DNA from: Hondaea fermentalgiana
Lineage: Eukaryota; Sar; Bigyra; Thraustochytrida; Thraustochytriidae
Assembly: GCA_014084085.1 (NCBI GenBank)
Contig: NPFB01000004.1
Coordinates: forward strand, 53,595-117,594
Length of the DNA: 64,000 bases
Direction: 5' to 3'
Position 1 is the first letter of the stretch, and each line of letters starts with the position of its first letter. Shown here piece after piece: positions 49,625 to 59,185 of the stretch. The notes under the pieces were generated by a model. The model did no database searches, was not told where the DNA came from, and saw only the letters and a list, made by a program, of their open reading frames with translations. The position numbers were made by a program, and so were the translations under genes.

Positions 49625-50821
49625 CTAGGGAACCGAAACAGCGGCCTTGTTCGAGACCTTTACGAAGCGGTAGTGCGCGACGAACCACTCGTTGCCCGGT
49701 CCATCGCGACCATTGTCGTACTTGAACAGCTCAGAGCAGGCCATGCAGAAAAGACGCCAGGCTTGGTATTTCTCCGAGGCTTTGTCGCCATAGCCTTCCT
49801 TGAAGAATTTGATGAGGTCGCCCCGGTTCGCATCAAGGTTTTCCAGCCAGTGTTCAAGGGTGCGCGAGTAATGCACGCCATTAATTGCCCATCGGCGATC
49901 CACGCGAAGGTGATCATTGATGAAGAGAAAGAGATCGTACGAGGGCATTGTGCCGCCGGAGAAGAAGTTGTCCGACATCCAGCCGTCTTGAAAGTGATAG
50001 GGGACGTCGCGATGGCAAAAGACGTGGACCATGACCTTGCCATCATCCTTGAGCCATTTTGACATGTTTTTGAAGAGCATCCAGTAGTTTTTGACGTGCT
50101 CGAGCATCTCGATACTGCAGATGCGGTCAAAGGACGCTTCGGGAAGATCGAGATCGTTGACGTCGCAGGTCCTGATCTCGACATTGGAGAGACCGTGTTC
50201 CTTGGCGCGTGCCATGATGAACTCGCGTTGAGAGTTCGAGTGCGAGACACCGATGACCTTGAGGTTGGGAAAGTGCTTTCCAATATACAGGCTGAGCGAG
50301 CCCCATCCGCAGCCCAGGTCCAGAACATCGGCGCCGTCGGGGAGGGCGGCAAGTTCTGCGCGCTCGCAAAAGAGCGCGAGCGCGTGGTCCTCGGCCTCGG
50401 CGAGCGTCGTCTTTGCGTCCGGGTACTGGCAGCACGAGTACTTCATTTGAGGACCCATCTTTTTGATGAAAAAGTCGGCGGGGACCTCGTAGTGCTGCTC
50501 TGCTGAGGCATCGGTTTGCTCGGCAATGCCTCGGGTCTTGAGGTCTTGCACAAAGGCGTCAATGTAGTCTGCCTGCTGCTCCTGGTCTCCGTGGAAAGTG
50601 ACGGTGTTGATGGTCGACGCCAGGAGCTTGCGCATGCCGAGGCGGACGACTCGATCCGGCATGTACCCCTTTTCGATCATGGGAAGGAGCGCCGGCTGCA
50701 CGACATCGTTCACAAGTTTGTCCATGACGGTCTGGTTCCCCTCGCCCTTTTCTCGCAGCGCTGCGGCCTTGCTCACGGACTTGCTCTCCTCGGCCATCGA
50801 GCCTTCTTCGTGCAGCGCCAT
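49625..50821 (-). CDS. CFA-synthase/coclaurine-NMT-like SAM methyltransferase
   Basis: 398 aa. The SAM-binding motif I is VLDLGCGWGSL, with an upstream HYEVP...MKYSCCQYP segment equivalent to the substrate and active-site entry of the cyclopropane-fatty-acid-synthase superfamily. It continues with FDRICSIEMLEHVKNYWMLF and VHVFCHRDVPYHF, ending with WRLFCMACSELF. This arrangement is typical of the eukaryotic coclaurine N-methyltransferase-like branch, found in plants and many protists without alkaloids. The acceptor is unknown: an amine or an unsaturated lipid are both possible. No membrane segment. It is transcribed divergently from the large FAD-CFA fusion gene. Confidence 0.82.
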   Translation of the reverse strand: MALHEEGSMAEESKSVSKAAALREKGEGNQTVMDKLVNDVVQPALLPMIEKGYMPDRVVRLGMRKLLASTINTVTFHGDQEQQADYIDAFVQDLKTRGIAEQTDASAEQHYEVPADFFIKKMGPQMKYSCCQYPDAKTTLAEAEDHALALFCERAELAALPDGADVLDLGCGWGSLSLYIGKHFPNLKVIGVSHSNSQREFIMARAKEHGLSNVEIRTCDVNDLDLPEASFDRICSIEMLEHVKNYWMLFKNMSKWLKDDGKVMVHVFCHRDVPYHFQDGWMSDNFFSGGTMPSYDLFLFINDHLRVDRRWAINGVHYSRTLEHWLENLDANRGDLIKFFKEGYGDKASEKYQAWRLFCMACSELFKYDNGRDGPGNEWFVAHYRFVKVSNKAAVSVP

Positions 50822-51721
50822 GGTTCACGAACGTGCCCCTGCTTTGCTTTTTTGCTTGGCTTTGCTTTGATTCCTCGCTCGCTCCTCGCCCGCCTGCTTT
50901 CTTGTTCGCTCGGCGCGGTCGGCTGATTGATCGTTTGCGAGGTGCCTCTGCTGCTCACGAGGATGACCTTGAAGATGAGAAAGATAGAGAGACGTCTTGT
51001 TGTTGATGTTCTGAGGCCAAAGCGCGAGTAACTAAAAGATGAGAAAAGATCAGTCTTCGCCACGACCGCGAGCGCGGGACGCAGTTTCTTCACTGCATGC
51101 AACGAGCGAGGCCGGCGAGGCCCGGCTGCTTCTTCCCTCCGCGCCTTTCCCGCATCCGCTCCCTCCCTCCGCGGCGTGACGGAGGCTGGATCCAGCGGCA
51201 TCATCATCGCGGAGTCGGCGCGGGAGGAGCAGGGGTTCGTCGCCGGCCGCGCCGACTCGGGGCGAGCCCGGGGAAGCGCGGGAAGGAAGGAGAACTCGAC
51301 AGATAGTTTCAGGGGTCATCAGGCGACGCAAGGGACCCCGGCACGAGAGCGGGGAGCGAGCGAGGCAGCGAAGGAAGGCACGGAGGGAGAGGGAAGGTTG
51401 TTGTATCCTATTTAGGGATGGGCGCGCACGCCAAGGGGGGCTCGGCACGGAGGAAAAGAAAGGCGAGGCGAGGCGAGCCTCTGTCCCGCAGCGGCGGGAG
51501 AAGCGAGTGGGAAGAGCGGCGGCTCCTCCACACACTGCGGCATGATGTGGGCTGCTCGGGCCCTCATAAGTCACAGCGATCAGCAGTTAGTCTGTGGAAC
51601 GCCTCCACGCTGTGTGGACCAGGACCGGTGCGTAGCTGTGGGTAACGGCGGCGTCGCCTCACAAGCCGGCGAGGTTCGTTCGTATTATCGCGCGCCTCGC
51701 GGCCAGTGGGGGTGCCCAGAA

Positions 51722-51759
51722 GCTTCGCGTGTTCGCGAATCCTGCTTTATTCGCGAAGC
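51722..51759. promoter_or_regulatory. Inverted repeat with paired TTCGCGAA boxes
   Basis: GCTTCGCG (51722-51729) is the reverse complement of CGCGAAGC (51752-51759). Inside are two copies of the palindrome TTCGCGAA about 18 bp apart. It could be a dimer-binding site or a hairpin; its role is unproven. Confidence 0.3.
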
Positions 51760-51913
51760 CCGCTTCGACTTTCCGGCCGCACGCGATCCTGATCATGACG
51801 GCCTCGACGCGGGCAGGTAGCCTTTGAGGGAGACGAGGAGCGGAGCGGAGTCGGTTCTGCAGAGTCAGTTGTGTCTGCGCGCGGCGGCGCCGCCCCGCAG
51901 CGCCCTGACACCT

Positions 51914-51933
51914 CCCCCCCCCCCCCCCCCCCC
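51914..51933 (+). repeat. 20-nt cytosine homopolymer
   Basis: Twenty consecutive C, intergenic. Its exact length may be affected by sequencing error. Confidence 0.85.
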
Positions 51934-53075
51934 GCAGTGCAGTGCGGGCTGGTGTGTACCGCTTCCAAACGTGTACGCGATGCGCGCCGCAGTGCCGTGC
52001 CAGGGCCTGATCCTAAAAATATCCAACCTGGCCTACCATGGCCAACTATAAACTAACCTACCCAGCGCGTCCGTGGCTCTGCAGCCGTTCGCTCTCCCTC
52101 CTTTCCTCCCTCAATCCCTCCCTCCCTCGCCCGCCGCGCTCTCCCGGCCGGTCTGGCGTGCCGGGTCTGGTCTGTTCGGCGTCGACGCAGGCGGCCTACG
52201 CCTTCCTTCCTCGCAGGCACGCAAACCAGTCACTCACTCATCTTCCCGTTTCTCCCTTTCCCAGCTTACTTATACTAGCCCAAACACAGGCAGCTCCTCC
52301 GCGACGCCAAGTAGGAGGCAGGATTCTCGCGCAAGATCTTCGCCGCCTCGCGGTCGCGGCAACTCGTGCCAGGTCCGGCGGTCTTCTGCTGCTACTTCGT
52401 CGTCGCGTCGTCGTCTTCTTCTTCTTCTTCTTCGTCGTCGGGATCGGCGTCATCGCGGTCGTCTACCTCGAGCTATGGAGTGAGGGAGGGATCGTGCGTG
52501 AATGGTCGGTCGAGTCCCGTTTCGATCATGGCGTTGAATAACCCCGAAGCGAACAGACGACAACCAGGCTGACGGAGAGACTGACAAAGCAAGCACTCGA
52601 AGCAAACCAACCATCGCGTCCAAACAAACCCCGAACGGCTTTGGGCGCTAGCGACAACAAGCGAGCGAGCGAGCGAGCGAGCGAGGGAGCGAGGGGCCGT
52701 GCCAACTCGACTCGACTCAACTCGACTCGACTCATCGGAGATCAACTTTCACGGGCGTCTGCACTGCCGAGCGAGCGAGGCGCAGCGCGAGGTCGAGCGC
52801 GCCGAGTCCAGCGCTGCACGACGGCGCCGCCGCTCTTCCGGTAGACGGAGCTCGTGCGCCTGGCCGACATCACGCGTCGAACTGCCAATTCCCTCCAGTG
52901 GACTGGGACTGACTTGCACGGTCAGCAGCAAGAGCAATTTTAGCAAGAGCTGAGCATAGATTGCAGAGGAGCTGGCGAGGAGGATAGCAGACGCAGACGC
53001 AGACGCAGACGCAGACCAGAGCAGAACAGAGCAGAGCAAAACAGACCAGCATCGAGCGAGAAAAGGGGACAGATC

Positions 53076-56000
53076 ATGACCTCGGAGCAGGAACAGAGGA
53101 CACAGAATGTGGCCGTCGTGGGCTCCGGCATCGCAGGGCTCGCGAGCGCGCTCTGCCTGGCCCAGCAAGGATGCAAGGTGACTCTCTTTGAGCGCGAAGA
53201 CCGCCTCGGCGGACACTCGCTCACGTTCCCGGGCGAAGGCGACAGGCCGCCCGTGGATCTCGGATTCCAGGTCATGAACAACACAACCTATCCGTACCTG
53301 ACAAGCCTCTTTGACTCGCTCGGCGTTGATACCGAGCCGTCCGACATGTCTTTCGCCTTTAGCGTGGACGACGGACGCGTCGAGTGGAGCTCGGACGCGC
53401 TCTTTGCCCAGCCGGGCAACGCGCGCGACCCGGCATTCCTCTACATGCTGCGAGAGATCTTTCGCTTCGCGAACGCCACCGAGGTTCTTGATGAGAACAA
53501 AAAGGAAGAGTTCGACACGATGACTCTCGGCGAGTACCTTGATTTGCGCGGATACAGCGAGCGTTTCCGCTCAGACTACATTCTCCCCACCACTGCCGCC
53601 ATCTGGAGCGTGCCGAATGGCACAATGGAGCAGCACCCAGTCAAGCCACTTGTTGCGTTCATGGCCAATCATCATCTCCTCGCCCCGCTTGGAGAACGCC
53701 CTCGATGGCGCGTCGTTGCCCAGCGCAGCGAAGCCTACGTCGACGCCATCGCCAAGGAACTTGAGCGCCTCGGTGCTTCGATCCAGCTTGAGGCCGCGGT
53801 CAAGGCCGTGCGTCTCAACAAGAACCATGGAAACGAAGCCAAAAGTGGCGGCTGCCGAATTACCTTCGAGCAAAAGGGCAAAGAGGATGCCGAGGCGAAT
53901 TTTGACCATGTCATCCTCGCCTCGCATTCCGATGTCAGCGCACGCATCCTTGGCGATGGCGACGCAGAGGCACCGTATACCGACCTCGTAAAGCGCGTTC
54001 GCTACCAGCCGAACCGGGTCATCCTGCACTCGGATGTCTCACAAATGCCCCGAGAGCGCGCGGCGTGGGCTTCCTGGAATGTCCTCGACAAGCGCGCGAG
54101 TCCTGATGCAGAGGGATCCCGACCTTCGCAGAACTCACGCGACATTTGCGTCACCTACTGGCTTAACCACCTGCAGAATCTGCCAGAGTCAGCACCGCTT
54201 TTGCTCTGCACACTCAACCCAATCTCCGAGCCTGACGCCGACAAGGTCATTTTCGAGACAACCTTGGACCATCCCGTCTTTGACACCGCGGCGATGGATG
54301 CCCAACGACAAATCAACAAGGCTCAGGCACAAGCCGATGCGGGTTCTCGCTCCCTATGGTTTGCTGGCGCCTGGCTTGGGTCGGGCTTCCACGAGGACGG
54401 CATTCGCTCTGCCCTCGCCGTCTGTAAGGCGCTTGCCGGCTCGGTCCCGCGCTGGGCCGTACAAGTCGGGGCACCCGAGCATCCGGGTCTGCAGCTCATT
54501 CGCGGCCCTAGCCCTAGCAAGTCTGTAAGCCAGCGACTTGGCCTTCAGGTCTTCCAGGCCGTTGCGTCGCGAGGCATCAAGCGTGGCCACCTCGTCATGA
54601 TGCTCCCGGACGGTAATGATCTCCATTTTGGACGTGAATCTGCTGCTGATGCCAAGAGCCGTGGCGAGCCCACCGTGCGGATGCGCATTCAGGATCTCGG
54701 GATGCTCGCCAAATGCGTCGCCGAGTCCGACATTGGCCTTGGCGAGGCCTACATGCATCGCATGTTCGACGTCGACGATCTGCCTTCGCTCTTCGATGTT
54801 CTCATCGTCAACAACCAAACGCTTCGCGAGACCCTTAACCCGCTTGGTCTTTCTGCAAACTCGGGTCTCGCCTCCTTTGCTGGGGCTGTCATGTACTGCA
54901 TCGGCAACATCGTCGAGCACATTCGTCATCTTGGCAACGACAACACCGTCACTGGATCGCGCCGCAACATCGAGGCACACTATGACGCGGGAAACAGCAT
55001 GTACAAGCTCTTTCTCGATGACACACTTACGTATTCGTGTGGTCTCCATAGACGCGAGTACGGCGCAGAAAATGCTGCACCGGGCGAGGAGCTTCCGCTG
55101 TACGAAGCGCAGCTGGCCAAGCTCGACAGCATCATTCGCAAGGCCGACTTGAAGTCTTCGGACCATGTTCTCGAGATCGGCTGCGGCTGGGGGTCGTTCG
55201 CCATCCGCGCAGCGAGCACAGTCGGCTGCAGGGTTACCGGTATCACCATCTCCACCGAGCAGCTCGCCGAGGCCCAGGCACGCGTTCGTGCCGCGGGACT
55301 CGAGGACAAGGTGAATCTCATGATTTTTGATTACCGCAAAATGGGCGTGCCGCAGCGGACCCGAGCGCAAGCTGGCAAAAAGAACACGGGAGGCGAGACT
55401 TTTTACGAGCAAGACCTGGCGCCCGGACACTTTGACAAGATCGTCTCCATTGAAATGCTCGAAGCGGTTGGTCATGACCACTTGCCCGAGTACTTTGAGA
55501 CCGTTGATCGCATGCTCAAGCCCGGAGGCCGCGCTGTGATCCAGGTTATCTCCATCAAGGACGACCGCTACGAAGAGTATCGACGCACCTCGGATTTCAT
55601 TCGGCGATACATTTTCCCTGGAGGCCACATGCCTTGCGAGGCTTCCATTCGCTGGGCATCCGAGGAAACCGACCTCCTCCTTGGCAACGTAGACGACATC
55701 GGACCCGACTACGCTGTTACGCTGCGTATGTGGCGCGAGAACTTTGTCAAGAATCGAGATGCCATCCTCGCTTTGGGCTACCCCGAGACTTTTTTTCGTT
55801 GCTTCGAAATGTACTTTGCGTACTGCGAGGCAGGCTTTGCTCAAAAGTACATTCACAACTACCATCTCACCTTTACAAAGGACGAAAAGGCCAAGTCCGC
55901 AGTGCGGGCAGAGGAACGCGAGGCCGAGAGTGCTGCGCGGTACAACCGGACGGTCATTCCGGCTGTCTTGGCCATCATGGCACTGATTGCGAGCCTTTCG

Positions 56001-57044
56001 CTGACCCTCAACCCGTTAATTCGCGAGGTCATGTCCATTCTGTGCAGTGCCCTGCTCTTCACCTCACTCATTGGCGACTTTTTGCCACGCATCAACCCCG
56101 CCATGGACACAACCTCGCGCCGAGCCACACGTTTTGGAAAGCTCGTCGGGGTTCGTCTTGCGATTTCGCTCTCCATGTGTGTCATTGTGGCCGGTCTCAT
56201 CGCCTTCCATGAGGTCCTGTACACAACACGACTTGCCGGTAGCGATGCCTACATGTCTTTTGATGCCGAAAACGTGAACAGCGAGATCGTCGCCGATGAC
56301 ACGGGCTTTGTCAACAATCTCTCTGAAGGCCCAGCACCTGTCCTTCACTTTTGCAACTGGCAAAGCGCAGAGTCTTCTTGCCAGCGACCTGCAAACGCTG
56401 TCGCTGCTGCAGTGAGCACGGGAGTCGCTGAAGCCACGGGGAAGCTCTATGTGCGAAGCCCGATGCATTTTGTGGTTGGCTGTCTGGCGTTTGCGTCCGT
56501 GTCTCGCTTTTTGCTCGAACGCAATTTGATGAACGCTCTGCACGCACTCGCATTAATGATGCTGAGTGTGCTTTCGCTTTCGTCGAATGCGAAAATGTCC
56601 ACCTCGGCGCTCGGCCTCGCCATTGTTCATGGTGCCAGCGAGCTGCACGCCTCTATTAGCGCTGCGCGTACCTTGCTAGGACTCCGGGGCCTCATGTGGA
56701 ATGATAGTCTTTACCGCCGTGCTTGGAGCATTGACATTTCCAGCATGCTGATCATCCGCTGGGTTCCCGTGCCGGTGCTTTTGTCTCCGGTCATTCTCCG
56801 TGCGCCGTGGCCTGTTTTGCTTGCCATTTGCATGATTGCCGTTCGAGAGACTTCGGTGCTCATCGACACACTTCTCGCTTTGAAAGAGGATTACGAGAAC
56901 CGCCTCAACGCAGCTGACCTCTTGGACCAGGCGCGCAACCGTGACGAGATCGTCAACGCCATGGTCGGTGAGAAAGCACGTCGCAACGAGGCTGCTGCTA
57001 ATGCTGATGCTAATGCTACTGCTTCCGTGGCACTTCGTACGTGA
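53076..57044 (+). CDS. FAD amine-oxidase-like / CFA-synthase methyltransferase / membrane fusion
   Basis: 1,322 aa as read to the first stop. Residues 10-470 form a FAD-dependent amine-oxidase-like domain: GSGIAG (16-21), DRLGGHSLTF, and the C-terminal SLWFAGAWLGSGFHEDGI. Residues about 480-935 are a cyclopropane-fatty-acid-synthase-type methyltransferase: NIEAHYDAGNSMYKLFLDD, SAM motif VLEIGCGWGSF (about 699), and active-site counterparts Cys655, Glu796, Gln823 (His in E. coli Cfa) and Tyr879. Residues about 960-1275 are a polytopic region with about seven hydrophobic spans, weakly TLC-like. The FAD-CFA fusion is known in plant cyclopropane synthases; the membrane tail is extra. The stop lies inside a GTACGT donor, and splicing to 57226 would extend the protein into DUF1365. 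Confidence 0.85.
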   Translation: MTSEQEQRTQNVAVVGSGIAGLASALCLAQQGCKVTLFEREDRLGGHSLTFPGEGDRPPVDLGFQVMNNTTYPYLTSLFDSLGVDTEPSDMSFAFSVDDGRVEWSSDALFAQPGNARDPAFLYMLREIFRFANATEVLDENKKEEFDTMTLGEYLDLRGYSERFRSDYILPTTAAIWSVPNGTMEQHPVKPLVAFMANHHLLAPLGERPRWRVVAQRSEAYVDAIAKELERLGASIQLEAAVKAVRLNKNHGNEAKSGGCRITFEQKGKEDAEANFDHVILASHSDVSARILGDGDAEAPYTDLVKRVRYQPNRVILHSDVSQMPRERAAWASWNVLDKRASPDAEGSRPSQNSRDICVTYWLNHLQNLPESAPLLLCTLNPISEPDADKVIFETTLDHPVFDTAAMDAQRQINKAQAQADAGSRSLWFAGAWLGSGFHEDGIRSALAVCKALAGSVPRWAVQVGAPEHPGLQLIRGPSPSKSVSQRLGLQVFQAVASRGIKRGHLVMMLPDGNDLHFGRESAADAKSRGEPTVRMRIQDLGMLAKCVAESDIGLGEAYMHRMFDVDDLPSLFDVLIVNNQTLRETLNPLGLSANSGLASFAGAVMYCIGNIVEHIRHLGNDNTVTGSRRNIEAHYDAGNSMYKLFLDDTLTYSCGLHRREYGAENAAPGEELPLYEAQLAKLDSIIRKADLKSSDHVLEIGCGWGSFAIRAASTVGCRVTGITISTEQLAEAQARVRAAGLEDKVNLMIFDYRKMGVPQRTRAQAGKKNTGGETFYEQDLAPGHFDKIVSIEMLEAVGHDHLPEYFETVDRMLKPGGRAVIQVISIKDDRYEEYRRTSDFIRRYIFPGGHMPCEASIRWASEETDLLLGNVDDIGPDYAVTLRMWRENFVKNRDAILALGYPETFFRCFEMYFAYCEAGFAQKYIHNYHLTFTKDEKAKSAVRAEEREAESAARYNRTVIPAVLAIMALIASLSLTLNPLIREVMSILCSALLFTSLIGDFLPRINPAMDTTSRRATRFGKLVGVRLAISLSMCVIVAGLIAFHEVLYTTRLAGSDAYMSFDAENVNSEIVADDTGFVNNLSEGPAPVLHFCNWQSAESSCQRPANAVAAAVSTGVAEATGKLYVRSPMHFVVGCLAFASVSRFLLERNLMNALHALALMMLSVLSLSSNAKMSTSALGLAIVHGASELHASISAARTLLGLRGLMWNDSLYRRAWSIDISSMLIIRWVPVPVLLSPVILRAPWPVLLAICMIAVRETSVLIDTLLALKEDYENRLNAADLLDQARNRDEIVNAMVGEKARRNEAAANADANATASVALRT

Positions 57045-57225
57045 TGAATCGACCTCAAGTGCGCACCTCGCACCTCGTTCCCATGTCGCTCGATAGTTCG
57101 CCAAAGAAAACTGCTTGGACAACTAACATTTTTGCTTCTTTTTACCCTTCTCAACATATGGCCGGCCTCCTTGTCTGCCCGCCCTTCATCTGCACGCTCT
57201 GATTTACCTTTCAACTCACTCGCAG
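57037..57225 (+). other. Predicted intron joining the FAD-CFA gene to DUF1365
   Basis: Donor GTACGT at 57037 overlaps the TGA at 57042-57044. The acceptor CAG ends at 57225 after pyrimidine-rich sequence. At 189 nt it is within the size range of the other introns. Splicing gives codon C+GT (Arg) and keeps the frame into SGIYHGTLYHQRN. Copy B of the THEM6-like pair uses the same donor hexamer. Confidence 0.65.
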
Positions 57226-58289
57226 GTTCTGGAATTTACCATGGAACACTCTATCACCAGCGCAACAAGGTTGAAGGCGCTTCCCCAGCTCGGCACGCTT
57301 TCAAGTACAACGTTTGGATGGCCTTGGTGAATCTGGATGAGGTGAAACGAGGCGAAGCCTTTGACGACACGCAATTTATCAGCGCTAATCGTGCGAATAT
57401 CTTTTCGTGGTGCCGCAAGGATCACTTTGTAGGAACCCAAGGAGTTGCTCAGCCACTTGATGAGTGCGTGCGGGATCTCGTCAAGGAGCGGACCGGGCGC
57501 GCCGTTTCCGCCAATGGCTCTGTGCTCCTACTTACCAACATTCGTTGCTTTGGATTTTCTTTCAATCCCGTTTCCGTGTACTACTGTCTCAATGCCTCAG
57601 GGACGGCTCTAGAAGCCGCCGTGCTCGAAGTTTCCAACACGCCTTGGTTACAGAAGCGAATGTACGTCCTTCCCTTCTTCGACGACGACGACGACGACTG
57701 CAAGCACAAAGACGACTTGAATGAAAAGAAACGTGTGTGGCGCTCCAAGTGGAAGAAGGACTTCCACGTGAGTCCCTTTTTCGACGTTTTCTTCAATTAT
57801 GAGTGGGTTCTCAACCTTCCCCGGGAACACATCAACATCCGTGCTCTCAGCACCCGGCGAGATCCGGAGACAGACGGCGCAGACGAAGCTCCTGCGCGCA
57901 AAGACGAGCCGTGGACACAAGTGGTCGGCACGGCCCCAACTGATCTTTTGCAAAAGAGAAACGCTTCAGAGCAAGGTGACGAGGAGTCGGAGTCTCGTAC
58001 ATTTATTGTCAACCTCAACCTGCAGCGAGCTTCGGCTAGCGAGCGATGGCGCCAACTGCTTCACCAGCCGCTCATGACTTTTTCCATCGTCCTGTACATT
58101 CACGTGCACGCCTTTATTGTGATGGTTCGCAAGGGCTGCGCGCAAAAGTTGACGCCGCGAAACGCTCCGGGTCTCGGCCTCGGAGACGCCGCGCGACATT
58201 TACTTATCTTCACAATTGCAGGTCTCGCAGGCATCTGGCGCATTCTAACAGCACCATTTGTCAAGACGCGGGCGCAAGCCCGGGTCTAG
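57226..58289 (+). CDS. DUF1365 domain, probably the last exon of the FAD-CFA fusion
   Basis: 354 codons including the stop. Matches DUF1365 (COG3496) from its very first residues: IYHGTLYHQRN, RHAFKYNVWMALVNLDEV, CFGFSFNPVSVYYCLN, VLEVSNTPWLQKRMYVLPFF and FHVSPFFDVFFNYEW, with a C-terminal hydrophobic segment. The first ATG in this frame falls inside the conserved N-terminal block (WMALV), so the domain cannot start on its own here. Joining to the upstream gene through 57036/57226 gives about 1,674 aa. In bacteria DUF1365 genes often sit next to CFA-synthase and FAD-oxidoreductase genes, which supports a joint role in acyl-chain modification. Its biochemical function is not established. An Asp run (near residue 158) is encoded by GACGAC repeats. 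Confidence 0.8.
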
Positions 58290-58414
58290 CTAAGAAGAGG
58301 ACTCTTTGGTGCAAATTTTCCTTTGGTAAGCTCGATAGCTCAAGCTGTCGACCCTTGCTTGTTTCTTGAATTAGCGAAAAAAAATCCGTCTTTGTTGTTG
58401 CTCTGTTATAATTT

Positions 58415-58777
58415 TCAGATCTCGTCTAGCGAAGGGGCAGCGGAGCCCGTGGCGGGCGGTGGCGGCGTCTGCGCCGTGCCTTCTTGAGCCGATGAGGACT
58501 CTTGAGCGCCTCCGAGCTGGTCAATCTCTGCCTGCTTGGACTGGACGCTTTTAGCCAGTTCGTCAATCTTGGCCTTGTAGCTGGCATAGACTGCGTCGCG
58601 CTTTACTTGGTCATCCCAAAAGGCAAAGACCTCGACGCCGAATTCGTGCTTGAGCTTGGTTTGCTTGCGGCGCAAAAGCTCAATCTCGGCCTTGAGCTTG
58701 GTACGTTGCGCGGTACGCTTAGAGGCATCACGGGCGTCGGCAAGCCCGGATTTTGTGCGCGACCAAAAGTCAGACAT
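58415..58777 (-). CDS. Small coiled-coil protein, unrecognised
   Basis: 120 aa from the ATG at 58777. Helical and charged from residue 10 to about 90 (for example AEIELLRRKQTKLKHEFGVE, then KIDELAKSVQSKQAEIDQL), ending in a Pro/Ala-rich tail with five prolines. The codon pattern and conserved-looking WDDQVKRDAVYASYKAKID suggest a real gene. It converges with the DUF1365 exon, 125 nt between stops, and is divergent from the TPR-TMEM33 gene. Function unknown. Confidence 0.6.
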   Translation of the reverse strand: MSDFWSRTKSGLADARDASKRTAQRTKLKAEIELLRRKQTKLKHEFGVEVFAFWDDQVKRDAVYASYKAKIDELAKSVQSKQAEIDQLGGAQESSSAQEGTAQTPPPPATGSAAPSLDEI

Positions 58778-59133
58778 GGCGCTTTCCAGAGTCTTTCTTC
58801 TCCTCCGGTTTCTTCTGTTTCTTCTTCACTCCTTTCTTTGTCTTGAAGCGTATACGAAGGTTCTTCTGGCTGCTTGGTATGCAAGAGCGAAGTTCTTCGT
58901 TGGTCTCCTTGCTTCGCACGCCGGGTACGCGGGCACGTGGACAAGCGGCACGTCGCTGGGCCTCACTGCTTGGCCAGCGGCGACAGCGGCTGCTGGCTGC
59001 CCTGGGGATCAAACACGACACGCCGAGCTTGCTGCTGCTCGCCCGCTGCTGCGACGGCCCGAAACGATGCGTTCGTGGTGGGCGCGAAGTCGTCGCGGCC
59101 AAGCTTCGCGCGCACGTTCGTTCTCTGTTTGCG

Positions 59134-59185
<52 letters not shown>

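Larger units (their letters stand above)
50822..53075. other. Long divergent intergenic region upstream of the FAD-CFA fusion
   Basis: 2.25 kb, between divergent methyltransferase genes. Contains an inverted repeat with TTCGCGAA boxes (51722-51759), a 20-nt C run (51914-51933), CTT repeats (about 52418-52440), (GAGC)n (about 52661-52692), ACTCG repeats (about 52706-52735) and (GCAGAC)n (about 52987-53016). Overlapping open frames on both strands look random. No gene supported. Confidence 0.5.

Noticed and set aside
49056..49628. Plus-strand open frame through the kinase promoter
   Set aside because: Antisense to the kinase N-terminus and a GCAG repeat; no domain.
57044..57200. Independent short first exon for the DUF1365 gene
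   Set aside because: ATGs at 57044 and further downstream are in another frame and no strong donor follows them; the GTACGT at 57037 is the better donor.
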